A DNA stretch of 50,034 nt from a virus: the IMG/VR virus record IMGVR_UViG_3300043466_003213, positions 1-50,034 of that record; one strand, written 5' to 3'. This document shows positions 44,954 to 50,034 of the stretch, piece by piece. The notes below the pieces were generated by a model that saw only the letters and a program-made list of their open reading frames with translations, was not told the origin of the DNA and searched no databases. Each line of letters opens with the position of its first letter. Position 1 is the first letter of the stretch. The translations under genes and the position numbers were made by a program.

Positions 44954-45177
44954 CTCGAGCAAGAACTGGGTGGCCAGCCCTTGGCCAGGATATTACAAGG
45001 GCTGGCTAGCCGCAGCGGTGCGAGTTGTCTCGCTAAGTAAGGCACCTGCCACGCCAAGAGCATATCCTTCGGGGTCACTGCCAAGTCGCAAGCGCAGATC
45101 GTTAGCAGCCGCTGAAACTCGCAAAACTAAAGTTGTTATAATGACAACATAACCTACCACAAAGGACAACCTACAAA
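44954..45177 (+). ncRNA. 224-bp gene-poor stretch with a structured RNA
   Basis: GCCAGCCCTTG (44973-44983) pairs perfectly with CAAGGGCTGGC (44996-45006) around a 12-nt loop. More GC-rich sequence follows up to the next promoter, with possible short stems. The only ORF covering it (44970-45152) has no ribosome site and implausible composition. It may be an extended terminator, a stable 3' leader or a small RNA. Confidence 0.4.
45123..45142 (+). promoter_or_regulatory. Early promoter P11
   Basis: AAAACTAAAG at 45123, TATAAT at 45137-45142; leader with CCACAAAGGACAACC before ATG 45178. Confidence 0.8.
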
Positions 45178-45345
45178 ATGACAAACAAACAAAAAAACTC
45201 ATCATCTTTTGGATTCTCGGTGCATCTCGAGTTTAGAAAAGTTACTGGCTCAGTGACGCGGGTTCGGAGACTTCGTCTCGTGCGCTTTAGCTCACTCAGG
45301 TTGCCAAGACTGCGCGGCTCCAATGCTGCTACCAGTCTTGTGTAG
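45178..45345 (+). CDS. 55-residue basic protein
   Basis: ATG 45178 to TAG 45345: MTNKQKNSSSFGFSVHLEFR, then KVTGSVTRVRRLRLVRFSSL and RLPRLRGSNAATSLV. The second half is rich in Arg, Val and Leu, which could be a nucleic-acid or membrane-active peptide. It has its own promoter copy and the shared AAAGGAC leader, which is the main reason to call it. No family recognised. Confidence 0.6.
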   Translation: MTNKQKNSSSFGFSVHLEFRKVTGSVTRVRRLRLVRFSSLRLPRLRGSNAATSLV

Positions 45346-45354
45346 CAAGAATCT

Positions 45355-45374
45355 AAAACTAAAGTTTGTATAAT
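45355..45374 (+). promoter_or_regulatory. Early promoter P12
   Basis: AAAACTAAAG at 45355, TATAAT at 45369-45374; leader with CCTATAAAAGGACA before ATG 45410. Confidence 0.8.
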
Positions 45375-45409
45375 AGCTACTACCAACCTATAAAAGGACA
45401 ACCTACAAA

Positions 45410-45904
45410 ATGACAACCACAAATTCTTCAACCACAATCGCCGGCAATGCGATTTACCTCGAGCTTGCTAAGCCAAACATAACAACTCAGATGCTTATCA
45501 TGCCGGAAGGCACATCGTCTTCTCACAAGACAGTACCAATGACAGTCTATCGTCGCCGAATTACAGCACATGCTCCTCGTAGGACATGGAAAGCTGTAAG
45601 TGCGCCGACCACTGCTCGTCACCTTATTTCTTCAGCTCTTGACACAGAGCCAGCAGTCGCAATAAATGCAGTGCTTACTCCACTTCATCCGCTGTTTCGC
45701 TCAGTCGCGGCTAACGAGTACGTTCTCTGTAGACAACCAATCTACGTAGAAGTCACTCCTGAAGACTTGGAGCTGTGCATTACTGCAAAGACTCCATACA
45801 AAGTTCTCGGAAGAGTGATGAAAGTTCGCAAGTCTCTTGGATTCCCCAAAGAGATTATCCACGAACTATTGCCGCCAACTCCAGCCGCAACTTCAACTTT
45901 CTAA
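45410..45904 (+). CDS. Protein of unknown function
   Basis: 164 residues with the shared AAAAGGAC leader. Beta-rich N-terminal part (IYLELAKPNITTQMLIMPEG), then a segment with TVYRRRITAHAPRRTWKAVS, and a C-terminal helix with Lys/Arg (PYKVLGRVMKVRKSLGFPKE). No motif allows a name. Its stop is inside promoter P13, directly before the MoxR-like gene. Confidence 0.65.
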   Translation: MTTTNSSTTIAGNAIYLELAKPNITTQMLIMPEGTSSSHKTVPMTVYRRRITAHAPRRTWKAVSAPTTARHLISSALDTEPAVAINAVLTPLHPLFRSVAANEYVLCRQPIYVEVTPEDLELCITAKTPYKVLGRVMKVRKSLGFPKEIIHELLPPTPAATSTF

Positions 45905-45916
45905 AGTTGTTATAAT
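45897..45916 (+). promoter_or_regulatory. Early promoter P13
   Basis: The upstream half is TTTCTAAAG rather than AAAACTAAAG, with TATAAT at 45911-45916; TAA 45902-45904 ends the upstream gene. Drives the MoxR-like gene. Confidence 0.7.
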
Positions 45917-45951
45917 AATTCCACAACCTACTATAAAAGGACACAAACACA

Positions 45952-46956
45952 ATGTTAGTTAACCAACCTCTCTCCGCTGAAGCAGAAAAGATTCACGCAG
46001 GGCTATCGTCAGTTCTTGCTGACTTCGCTGCTCAATCATTTAGCTCTGAAGCTGCAGATAGAATGAACGCGTTAGTCAGCGATAGCGGGCGCGCAACAGT
46101 TCGTAAAGCAGCAGAAAAGAAAAAGATTGCAATGGTAGAAACAGAAGCTCTTACTGGTGAATCACAATACTCTCGGCCAAATGGCGAAAAGTATTACTCG
46201 CGTGCATGGGGCGAGCACAACGATGTGCAAGTACTTCTCAATGCTCGAAGCATCAATGCGTATGTACTTCTGTACGGTGCGCCTGGCTGCGGAAAGACTG
46301 CAGCTATAGAAGCTGCGTTCGCCGATCAGCCCGGTGGCTTGTACACAGTGCTTGGCTCTGGAGATACTGAAGTATCCGACCTCGTTGGTGGGTACGTCCA
46401 GACACCCAGTGGTGGATTCCTCTGGGAGGATGGACCTCTTGTCAAGGCAGCTGAAAAAGGCGGAGTGCTTCTCATTGACGAAGTCGGTCTCATCGATCCC
46501 AAGGTTCTGTCAATCGTGTACGGCCTCATGGATGGTCGCCGTGAGTACACAGTCACAGCGAACCCAGAACGCGGAACTGTCAAAGCAGCAGATGGGTTCT
46601 ACGTTATTGCGGCAACGAACCCGAACGCGCCAGGAGTACGCTTATCTGAAGCGTTGCTTTCTCGCTTTGCGATTCACGCTGAAATGACTACAGACTGGGC
46701 GCTGGCTCGCAAGCTTGGCTGCCCAGTCCCTGTTGTTACTGCAGCGCAGAATCTCAGCAAGAAGCAGCAATCTGCAGAAGTGTCCTGGGCGCCACAAATG
46801 CGTGAGCTTCTCGCATTCCGAGATCTTTCCAAGACGTTCGGCACAAAGTTTGCAATCGCAAACCTGCTGGCTGCTGCTCCAGAAATTGATCGGCCGGTCG
46901 TGGCAGATGTCTTCACCCGAGTCTTCGGTGAGGAATGCCGCCCAGCAAAGATCTAA
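45952..46956 (+). CDS. MoxR/CbbQ-like AAA+ ATPase
   Basis: 334 residues. Walker A GAPGCGKT (109-116), Walker B GVLLIDEVG (171-179, D176-E177), sensor ATNPNAPG (about 221-228) and the arginine-finger-type SEALLSRF (R238) are in place. A helical N-terminus precedes the AAA+ core. MoxR/CbbQ/NorQ-type ATPases remodel partner enzymes together with a VWA protein; the next gene encodes such a partner. In cyanophages a related gene has been called cobS. The target is unknown here. Confidence 0.88.
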   Translation: MLVNQPLSAEAEKIHAGLSSVLADFAAQSFSSEAADRMNALVSDSGRATVRKAAEKKKIAMVETEALTGESQYSRPNGEKYYSRAWGEHNDVQVLLNARSINAYVLLYGAPGCGKTAAIEAAFADQPGGLYTVLGSGDTEVSDLVGGYVQTPSGGFLWEDGPLVKAAEKGGVLLIDEVGLIDPKVLSIVYGLMDGRREYTVTANPERGTVKAADGFYVIAATNPNAPGVRLSEALLSRFAIHAEMTTDWALARKLGCPVPVVTAAQNLSKKQQSAEVSWAPQMRELLAFRDLSKTFGTKFAIANLLAAAPEIDRPVVADVFTRVFGEECRPAKI

Positions 46957-46967
46957 TGGTCTGCTCG

Positions 46968-46997
46968 GGGGTCAGCCTTGTAGGTTGGGCTGGCCCC
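46968..46997 (+). terminator. Hairpin after the MoxR-like gene
   Basis: GGGGTCAGCC (46968-46977) pairs with GGCTGGCCCC (46988-46997), one T-G, 10-nt loop, followed by TTT. Confidence 0.65.
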
Positions 46998-47005
46998 TTT
47001 GAGCG

Positions 47006-47025
47006 AAAACTAAAGTTTATATAAT
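47006..47025 (+). promoter_or_regulatory. Early promoter P14
   Basis: AAAACTAAAG at 47006, TATAAT at 47020-47025; leader CATGAAAGGACAAACGAC before ATG 47057. It allows the VWA partner to be expressed independently of the ATPase. Confidence 0.75.
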
Positions 47026-47056
47026 GAACCTATACCCACATGAAAGGACAAACGAC

Positions 47057-48862
47057 ATGGGACACATCAAATACAAAAGCGAAACTCGCGCCGAAGCCAC
47101 AGACCCAAGGTGGTATGGAGTTGGCTCGCAGATTGGGCAACTCGTCAACCTGCTCAGCGATCGCTCAGATCTTATTGCGTACGTCGGCCCAGGTGCCGGC
47201 GGTGCAGCACCAGCGTGCTACACTCCTGCTACAGCAGAAGTTGAAATCAACGTTGACGTCGCTTTCGGCAAGAACGTCAACCCAGTAGATATTGGCGACA
47301 TCCGCGAGCGTGACACTCAGTTTATGTGGCCAAAAGCAACTGGAGCTATTTTCCATGAAGCACTTCATGCTCGCTACTCTACGTGGAACATTGCAAAAGC
47401 TGCAGATGAACTCGAGCAAGACGAATTCATGGCTTTGATTCTTCTTGAGGAAGGACGCATTGAAGCGTTCGGCGTTGGTCAGTTCCCAGAAAATTCTGGG
47501 TTTCTTCGCGCTGCTGCTCTCGAGATTGTGCTCGCAGATCTTTCAGAAGAATTTCTGACAGAGTCAGACACACAAATGGCAGCTCGTCTTGCGGCACTTA
47601 CGCTTGCTCGAGTGGATGCCGGCAGTCTTGAAGACAGCGACTGCGCTTCTCTCGCTGAAACAGTCGAGAACAAGCTCGGTACAGAAAGACTAGAAGCGCT
47701 TCGTCAGATTTGGCTTGCGGTGCAAATGCACAGCAATCACTATGATGTTTCAGCTCTGTACCCACTTGCTCGCGAATGGGCGCGCATTGTAAAAGATGCA
47801 GCAGAAGAGAATGGCGATGCACAGCAAGGCGAAGGCGAGCCCGGTGGCATGTCAACACCTGGTGGCTCATCAGGCGGCCCAAGCGAGTTCATGAAAGACT
47901 TGCTTGACGCTCTTGAAGAAGCAGCAGGCAACGCAGTGATTGGAGCGTTCGACCAACTTAGCGAGCAGCAAGAAATTGAACAGTGGACTAAGGAAGCGAA
48001 AGATCGTGCAAGCGAAGCAAGACAAGAACAAGAGCACAAAGAAGTAGCAAGCGACGTTTTTGGCAAAGGCACTGGGCCAATGCCTGAAACTGACACACGC
48101 TCTACTAAAATTGTTTCTCGAGATGCAACGCCGGCTGAACGATCTGCAGCAGTCAAGATCGCGCAGATGCTCGACAAAGCAAAGTATCGCGAGCGCGACG
48201 AAATTGACATCAAGTCAGTTTTGCCGCCGGGACGCTTACGCACTCGTGCAGTCATGCAAGGCGCAGCTCTCAAGTCAAAAGGTGTTATGACCCAGACAGA
48301 GCCGTGGCGTCGCACAGTGCGCAAGCACACTGACGACCCAACGCTCAGCATTGGCGTCATGGTGGACATTAGCGGATCAATGGGCGAAGCGATGGAGCCA
48401 ATGGCAACGACAGCGTGGGTCATGAGCGAAGCGGTGCGACGCATTCAAGGGCGTGCCGCAATGGTGTACTACGGTCAAGATGTTTTCCCAACATTGAAGC
48501 CTGGTCAGCACTTGACGCAAGTCGATGTCTACACAGCGCCTGACGGAACTGAAAAGTTCAACAAGGCGTTCATGGCGCTTAACGGTGGCATGAATCTGCT
48601 GCACGGCAGCGGTGCACGGTTGCTTGTCGTCGTGAGCGACGGGTGCTACACAAGCGCCGAACGAATTGCGGCGAAGCGATGGGTTGCTGAATGCTCGCGC
48701 AACGGCGTCGGTGTGCTATGGCTTACCTTTGACAACGGGTCGGATGTCAAGTCAATTACGAACGGCACCAATGCGGTTGTGTTGACGGGTCTGTCCAGTC
48801 CAGAGCTTGTAGCAATGGAGATCGGTTCGTCGGCCGCACGGGCGCTCTCAGTCGCTCAATAA
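47057..48862 (+). CDS. VWA-domain protein with HExxH motif (MoxR partner, CobT-like)
   Basis: 601 residues from ATG 47057 (MGHIKYKSETRAEATDPRWY), with GAAAGGAC upstream; the longer frame from 47024 runs through the promoter. Residues 98-105 hold HEALH (H100, E101, H104), with a downstream EE-x-R (131-134), a gluzincin-like zinc site. A central acidic/Gly-rich linker (about 255-285) and a coiled, charged segment follow. The C-terminal VWA domain has a MIDAS DISGSMG (about 436-442) and VVVSDG. VWA partners of MoxR-type ATPases, and CobT, have this general order. Confidence 0.85.
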   Translation: MGHIKYKSETRAEATDPRWYGVGSQIGQLVNLLSDRSDLIAYVGPGAGGAAPACYTPATAEVEINVDVAFGKNVNPVDIGDIRERDTQFMWPKATGAIFHEALHARYSTWNIAKAADELEQDEFMALILLEEGRIEAFGVGQFPENSGFLRAAALEIVLADLSEEFLTESDTQMAARLAALTLARVDAGSLEDSDCASLAETVENKLGTERLEALRQIWLAVQMHSNHYDVSALYPLAREWARIVKDAAEENGDAQQGEGEPGGMSTPGGSSGGPSEFMKDLLDALEEAAGNAVIGAFDQLSEQQEIEQWTKEAKDRASEARQEQEHKEVASDVFGKGTGPMPETDTRSTKIVSRDATPAERSAAVKIAQMLDKAKYRERDEIDIKSVLPPGRLRTRAVMQGAALKSKGVMTQTEPWRRTVRKHTDDPTLSIGVMVDISGSMGEAMEPMATTAWVMSEAVRRIQGRAAMVYYGQDVFPTLKPGQHLTQVDVYTAPDGTEKFNKAFMALNGGMNLLHGSGARLLVVVSDGCYTSAERIAAKRWVAECSRNGVGVLWLTFDNGSDVKSITNGTNAVVLTGLSSPELVAMEIGSSAARALSVAQ

Positions 48863-48866
48863 AATC

Positions 48867-48915
48867 TTACTCCCGGGACAGCGTGTTACTTGTCCTTTCC
48901 GCGTCCCGGGAGTAA
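48867..48915 (+). terminator. 13-bp perfect hairpin after the VWA gene
   Basis: TTACTCCCGGGAC (48867-48879) and GTCCCGGGAGTAA (48903-48915) are exact complements, with a 23-nt loop that contains CTTGTCC. No U-run follows. The two best-preserved bipartite repeats begin 18 bp later. Confidence 0.75.
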
Positions 48916-48932
48916 CCTTCTCAAAGACTTCA

Positions 48933-48962
48933 GGCCTGCCCTAGGAGTACGTATGCAGACGG
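48933..48962 (+). repeat. Bipartite repeat copy 9
   Basis: GGCCTG (48933-48938), 17 bp, CAGACGG (48956-48962), intergenic. Right side continues ACATGCTTTTCAGCGT, shared with copy 10. Confidence 0.75.
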
Positions 48963-48980
48963 ACATGCTTTTCAGCGTCA

Positions 48981-49010
48981 GGCCTGCCATAGGGCCAGAC
49001 ATGCAGACGG
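48981..49010 (+). repeat. Bipartite repeat copy 10
   Basis: GGCCTG (48981-48986), 17 bp, CAGACGG (49004-49010), 48 bp downstream of copy 9, then GCACGCTTTC. Confidence 0.75.
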
Positions 49011-49015
49011 GCACG

Positions 49016-49035
49016 CTTTCTAAAGATTGTATAAT
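49016..49035 (+). promoter_or_regulatory. Early promoter P15, divergent variant
   Basis: TTTCTAAAG, then TATAAT at 49030-49035; drives the gene at 49068, whose leader has CAGGGGAGACACG in place of AAAGGAC. Confidence 0.65.
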
Positions 49036-49067
49036 AGAATTACAACCACAAACACAGGGGAGACACG

Positions 49068-49283
49068 ATGGCAGCAAGACCAACGATCGACGATGCAGTA
49101 AACGCGCTACAGCAGATCGCAGAACTCGTACTTGAGCTCGGAATCGACGAAGTAGCGAAGCAGGCGAATCTAAAACCAAGACAAGTTCGCAAGTTCGTGA
49201 ACGATGTGCTCACGTCTAAAAACTCTGAGATTCGACTAATCTCAGCAGCAGTCGCTTCTATGAAGGAGCTGAACAAAAACTAA
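49068..49283 (+). CDS. Small HTH-like protein
   Basis: 71 residues. ELGIDEVAKQANLKPRQVRK with FVNDVLTSKN is a helix-turn-helix-like segment (A-K-x-A-N-L-K-x-R-x-V), within an otherwise helical, moderately charged protein. It could be a regulator. It lies directly downstream of two bipartite repeats and a variant promoter, and its stop is part of promoter P16. Confidence 0.65.
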   Translation: MAARPTIDDAVNALQQIAELVLELGIDEVAKQANLKPRQVRKFVNDVLTSKNSEIRLISAAVASMKELNKN

Positions 49284-49295
49284 AATTGTTATAAT
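49276..49295 (+). promoter_or_regulatory. Early promoter P16
   Basis: AAAACTAAAA at 49276, TATAAT at 49290-49295; TAA 49281-49283 ends the upstream gene. Drives ATG 49328. Confidence 0.8.
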
Positions 49296-49327
49296 AGTCT
49301 CAGCAGCCCATGACGAAAGGACACATA

Positions 49328-49498
49328 ATGGACAAGCCAAACATCACATCCACCTATATTCATCACGCAGATTTTGATGAGCCAGTTCCCTTGAATTACA
49401 GAGACCCGATCCATTACGCGATCAGCGTGCTCTGCCTTGAAGGCAAGGCTCCAGAGTTCAAGATTCTGGTGGGCCCCCAAGTCGTGCTCCCGCGCTAA
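49328..49498 (+). CDS. 56-residue protein of unknown function
   Basis: ATG 49328 with ACGAAAGGACACATA upstream. MDKPNITSTYIHHADFDEPV followed by PLNYRDPIHYAISVLCLEGK and a short beta end (FKILVGPQVVLPR). One Cys; no motif recognised. A longer frame from 49310 adds residues upstream of the ribosome site and is rejected. Confidence 0.6.
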   Translation: MDKPNITSTYIHHADFDEPVPLNYRDPIHYAISVLCLEGKAPEFKILVGPQVVLPR

Positions 49499-49512
49499 GC
49501 GGGGCACAGCCC

Positions 49513-49532
49513 AAAACTAAAATTGTTATAAT
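49513..49532 (+). promoter_or_regulatory. Early promoter P17, without an evident gene
   Basis: AAAACTAAAA at 49513, TATAAT at 49527-49532. No gene with the usual leader follows before the next promoter, 121 bp on. Confidence 0.75.
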
Positions 49533-49538
49533 GATCTC

Positions 49539-49633
49539 ACCAGCCAGCCACAAGGGCAGGCCCTAATAAATAGCCGTGAGAGGGCGCTCGGCGGACCTGA
49601 CCTAAGGTCCAAACAAAATGCCCAATGGAATCA
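49539..49633 (+). ncRNA. Possible small RNA or micro-ORF between two promoters
   Basis: The predicted transcript from promoter P17 contains GGACCT/AGGTCC (49593-49598, 49605-49610) and a 7-codon frame MPNGIKN (ATG 49618) whose stop is in the next promoter. There is no AAAGGAC leader. A short RNA, a decoy promoter or a peptide of 7 residues are all possible. Confidence 0.35.
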
Positions 49634-49653
49634 AAAACTAAAGATGTTATAAT
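49634..49653 (+). promoter_or_regulatory. Early promoter P18
   Basis: AAAACTAAAG at 49634, TATAAT at 49648-49653; leader with GGTAACGACGAAAGGACA before ATG 49701. Confidence 0.8.
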
Positions 49654-49700
49654 GAATTTATCAGCCACGATGGCTGGTAACGACGAAAGGACAAGTCAAC

Positions 49701-49952
49701 ATGAACAAGAAATGGTCACTCCTCAAGAGCAGCGACATCGGCCCAATGGGACGCGGTCAGAATGGCAAGAAAAAGGTGTACGAAGTCACCCTTGATGGCC
49801 AAACAGTCACCTTCGAATGGGGTATGGCTGAGATGACCCGCCGTCAGCGCCAGGTTCGCACCTTCAGCACCTCACAGGCCGCCATCAACGCGGCTTACGA
49901 AAAAGTGGGCGCAAAGCTGGATCGCGGATACTCGGTCGCCTACGCGGTCTAA
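49701..49952 (+). CDS. WGR-domain-like protein
   Basis: 83 residues, consisting of little else than a WGR-type domain: KKVYEVTLDGQTVTFEWGMA, RQRQVRTFSTSQAAINAAYE and KVGAKLDRGYSVAYAV, with WGM at the WGR position. WGR domains in PARP enzymes and bacterial MolR-like proteins bind DNA ends or RNA. A stand-alone phage WGR could bind DNA ends or modulate a host enzyme. AAAGGAC leader present. Confidence 0.7.
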   Translation: MNKKWSLLKSSDIGPMGRGQNGKKKVYEVTLDGQTVTFEWGMAEMTRRQRQVRTFSTSQAAINAAYEKVGAKLDRGYSVAYAV

Positions 49953-49963
49953 GCGGTCAAGGA

Positions 49964-49990
49964 GCCGGGCCGGCGAGAGCCGGACCCGGC
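49964..49990 (+). terminator. GC-rich hairpin after the WGR gene
   Basis: GCCGGG-CCGGC (49964-49974), GAGA loop, GCCGG-A-CCCGGC (49979-49990): two stems separated by a single A bulge. It ends the gene before the last promoter. Confidence 0.65.
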
Positions 49991-50003
49991 CCCGCCACTC
50001 CGC

Positions 50004-50023
50004 AAAACTAAAGATGTTATAAT
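50004..50023 (+). promoter_or_regulatory. Early promoter P19
   Basis: AAAACTAAAG at 50004, TATAAT at 50018-50023; its gene lies beyond the window edge. Confidence 0.75.
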
Positions 50024-50034
50024 GATCTTGTACG

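Noticed and set aside
44970-45152. A 60-codon frame in the gene-poor stretch after 44953
   Set aside because: No leader like that of its neighbours; it begins inside the hairpin and reads through the next promoter.
47740-48444. A 234-codon minus-strand frame opposite the VWA gene
   Set aside because: Ser/Arg/Ala-rich mirror of the plus-strand gene, which carries HExxH and MIDAS motifs.
40843-50023. CRISPR-like array of the 20-bp promoter core
   Set aside because: Spacing is irregular and equals gene length; copies contain TATAAT and precede start codons.

Overview
The window is about 50 kb of a tailed-phage genome, probably infecting an actinobacterium. Evidence for a phage: collagen-like and HxH-rich tail fibre proteins, tail-collar domains, a primase-helicase, endolysins with holin-like neighbours, and dense small unknown genes. 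Evidence for an actinobacterial host: two WhiB proteins, an Rpf-type muralytic domain, a DUF3039-like protein, an actinobacterial-style Nei glycosylase, and GTG/TTG and possibly leaderless starts. The base composition looks only moderately GC-rich by eye, so a lower-GC aquatic actinobacterial host is an inference, not a demonstration.

Layout. (1) 1-15.6 kb, minus strand: a truncated membrane protein, a prolyl-hydroxylase-like 2OG-Fe(II) oxygenase, a tandem pair of unknown paralogues, three consecutive HxH-rich tail-collar proteins, a 2116-residue collagen-like fibre, two more fibre proteins, a metallophosphoesterase and a small basic protein. (2) 15.6-21.9 kb, mixed strands: iteron-like repeats, an excisionase-like HTH protein, a prim-pol/SF3 helicase, a serine recombinase, an FkbM-type methyltransferase and a two-domain muralytic enzyme. 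(3) 22-23.5 kb, minus: lysis cassette (M15-type endolysin, holin-like protein, tiny membrane protein, basic protein). (4) 23.6-30.8 kb, plus: methyltransferase, GH130-like propeller protein, Nei-type glycosylase, DUF3039-like protein, B12-dependent ribonucleotide reductase, two WhiB proteins flanking a secreted protein with an LPxTG-like anchor, and a small holin-like protein. (5) 30.8-35.8 kb, minus: overlapping small genes, an HTH protein, a nucleotidyltransferase, a ferredoxin and a PA14/FN3 surface protein. (6) 35.85-36.64 kb: a gene-free, purine-rich divergent region. (7) 36.6-41.4 kb, plus: zinc protein, glycosyltransferase, tRNA-Thr, holin-like protein, H1-like protein, a putative terminase-small-like protein, a CHAP-like protein lacking its usual cysteine, and a wHTH protein. 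(8) 40.8-50 kb, plus: about twenty short genes plus a MoxR-like ATPase/VWA pair, almost every one preceded by a copy of the same promoter.

Two repeat systems stand out. The first is a promoter with core AAAACTAAAGTTGTTATAAT, present about 20 times between 40.8 and 50 kb. The 5' end of its upstream block is always 14 bp before TATAAT; there is no -35 box at normal distance, and several copies supply the stop codon of the gene upstream. The second is a bipartite motif, GGCCTG - 13 to 20 bp - CAGACGG, with about eleven copies at 40.15-41.45 and 48.93-49.01 kb, both inside genes and between them. I do not recognise either as a described element.

How the genes may work together (inference): the oxygenase, glycosyltransferase and methyltransferase genes could decorate the Gly-X-Thr collagen fibre or the host surface; the two secreted proteins could remodel the infected-cell surface; the RNR supplies dNTPs; and the prim-pol/helicase drives replication.
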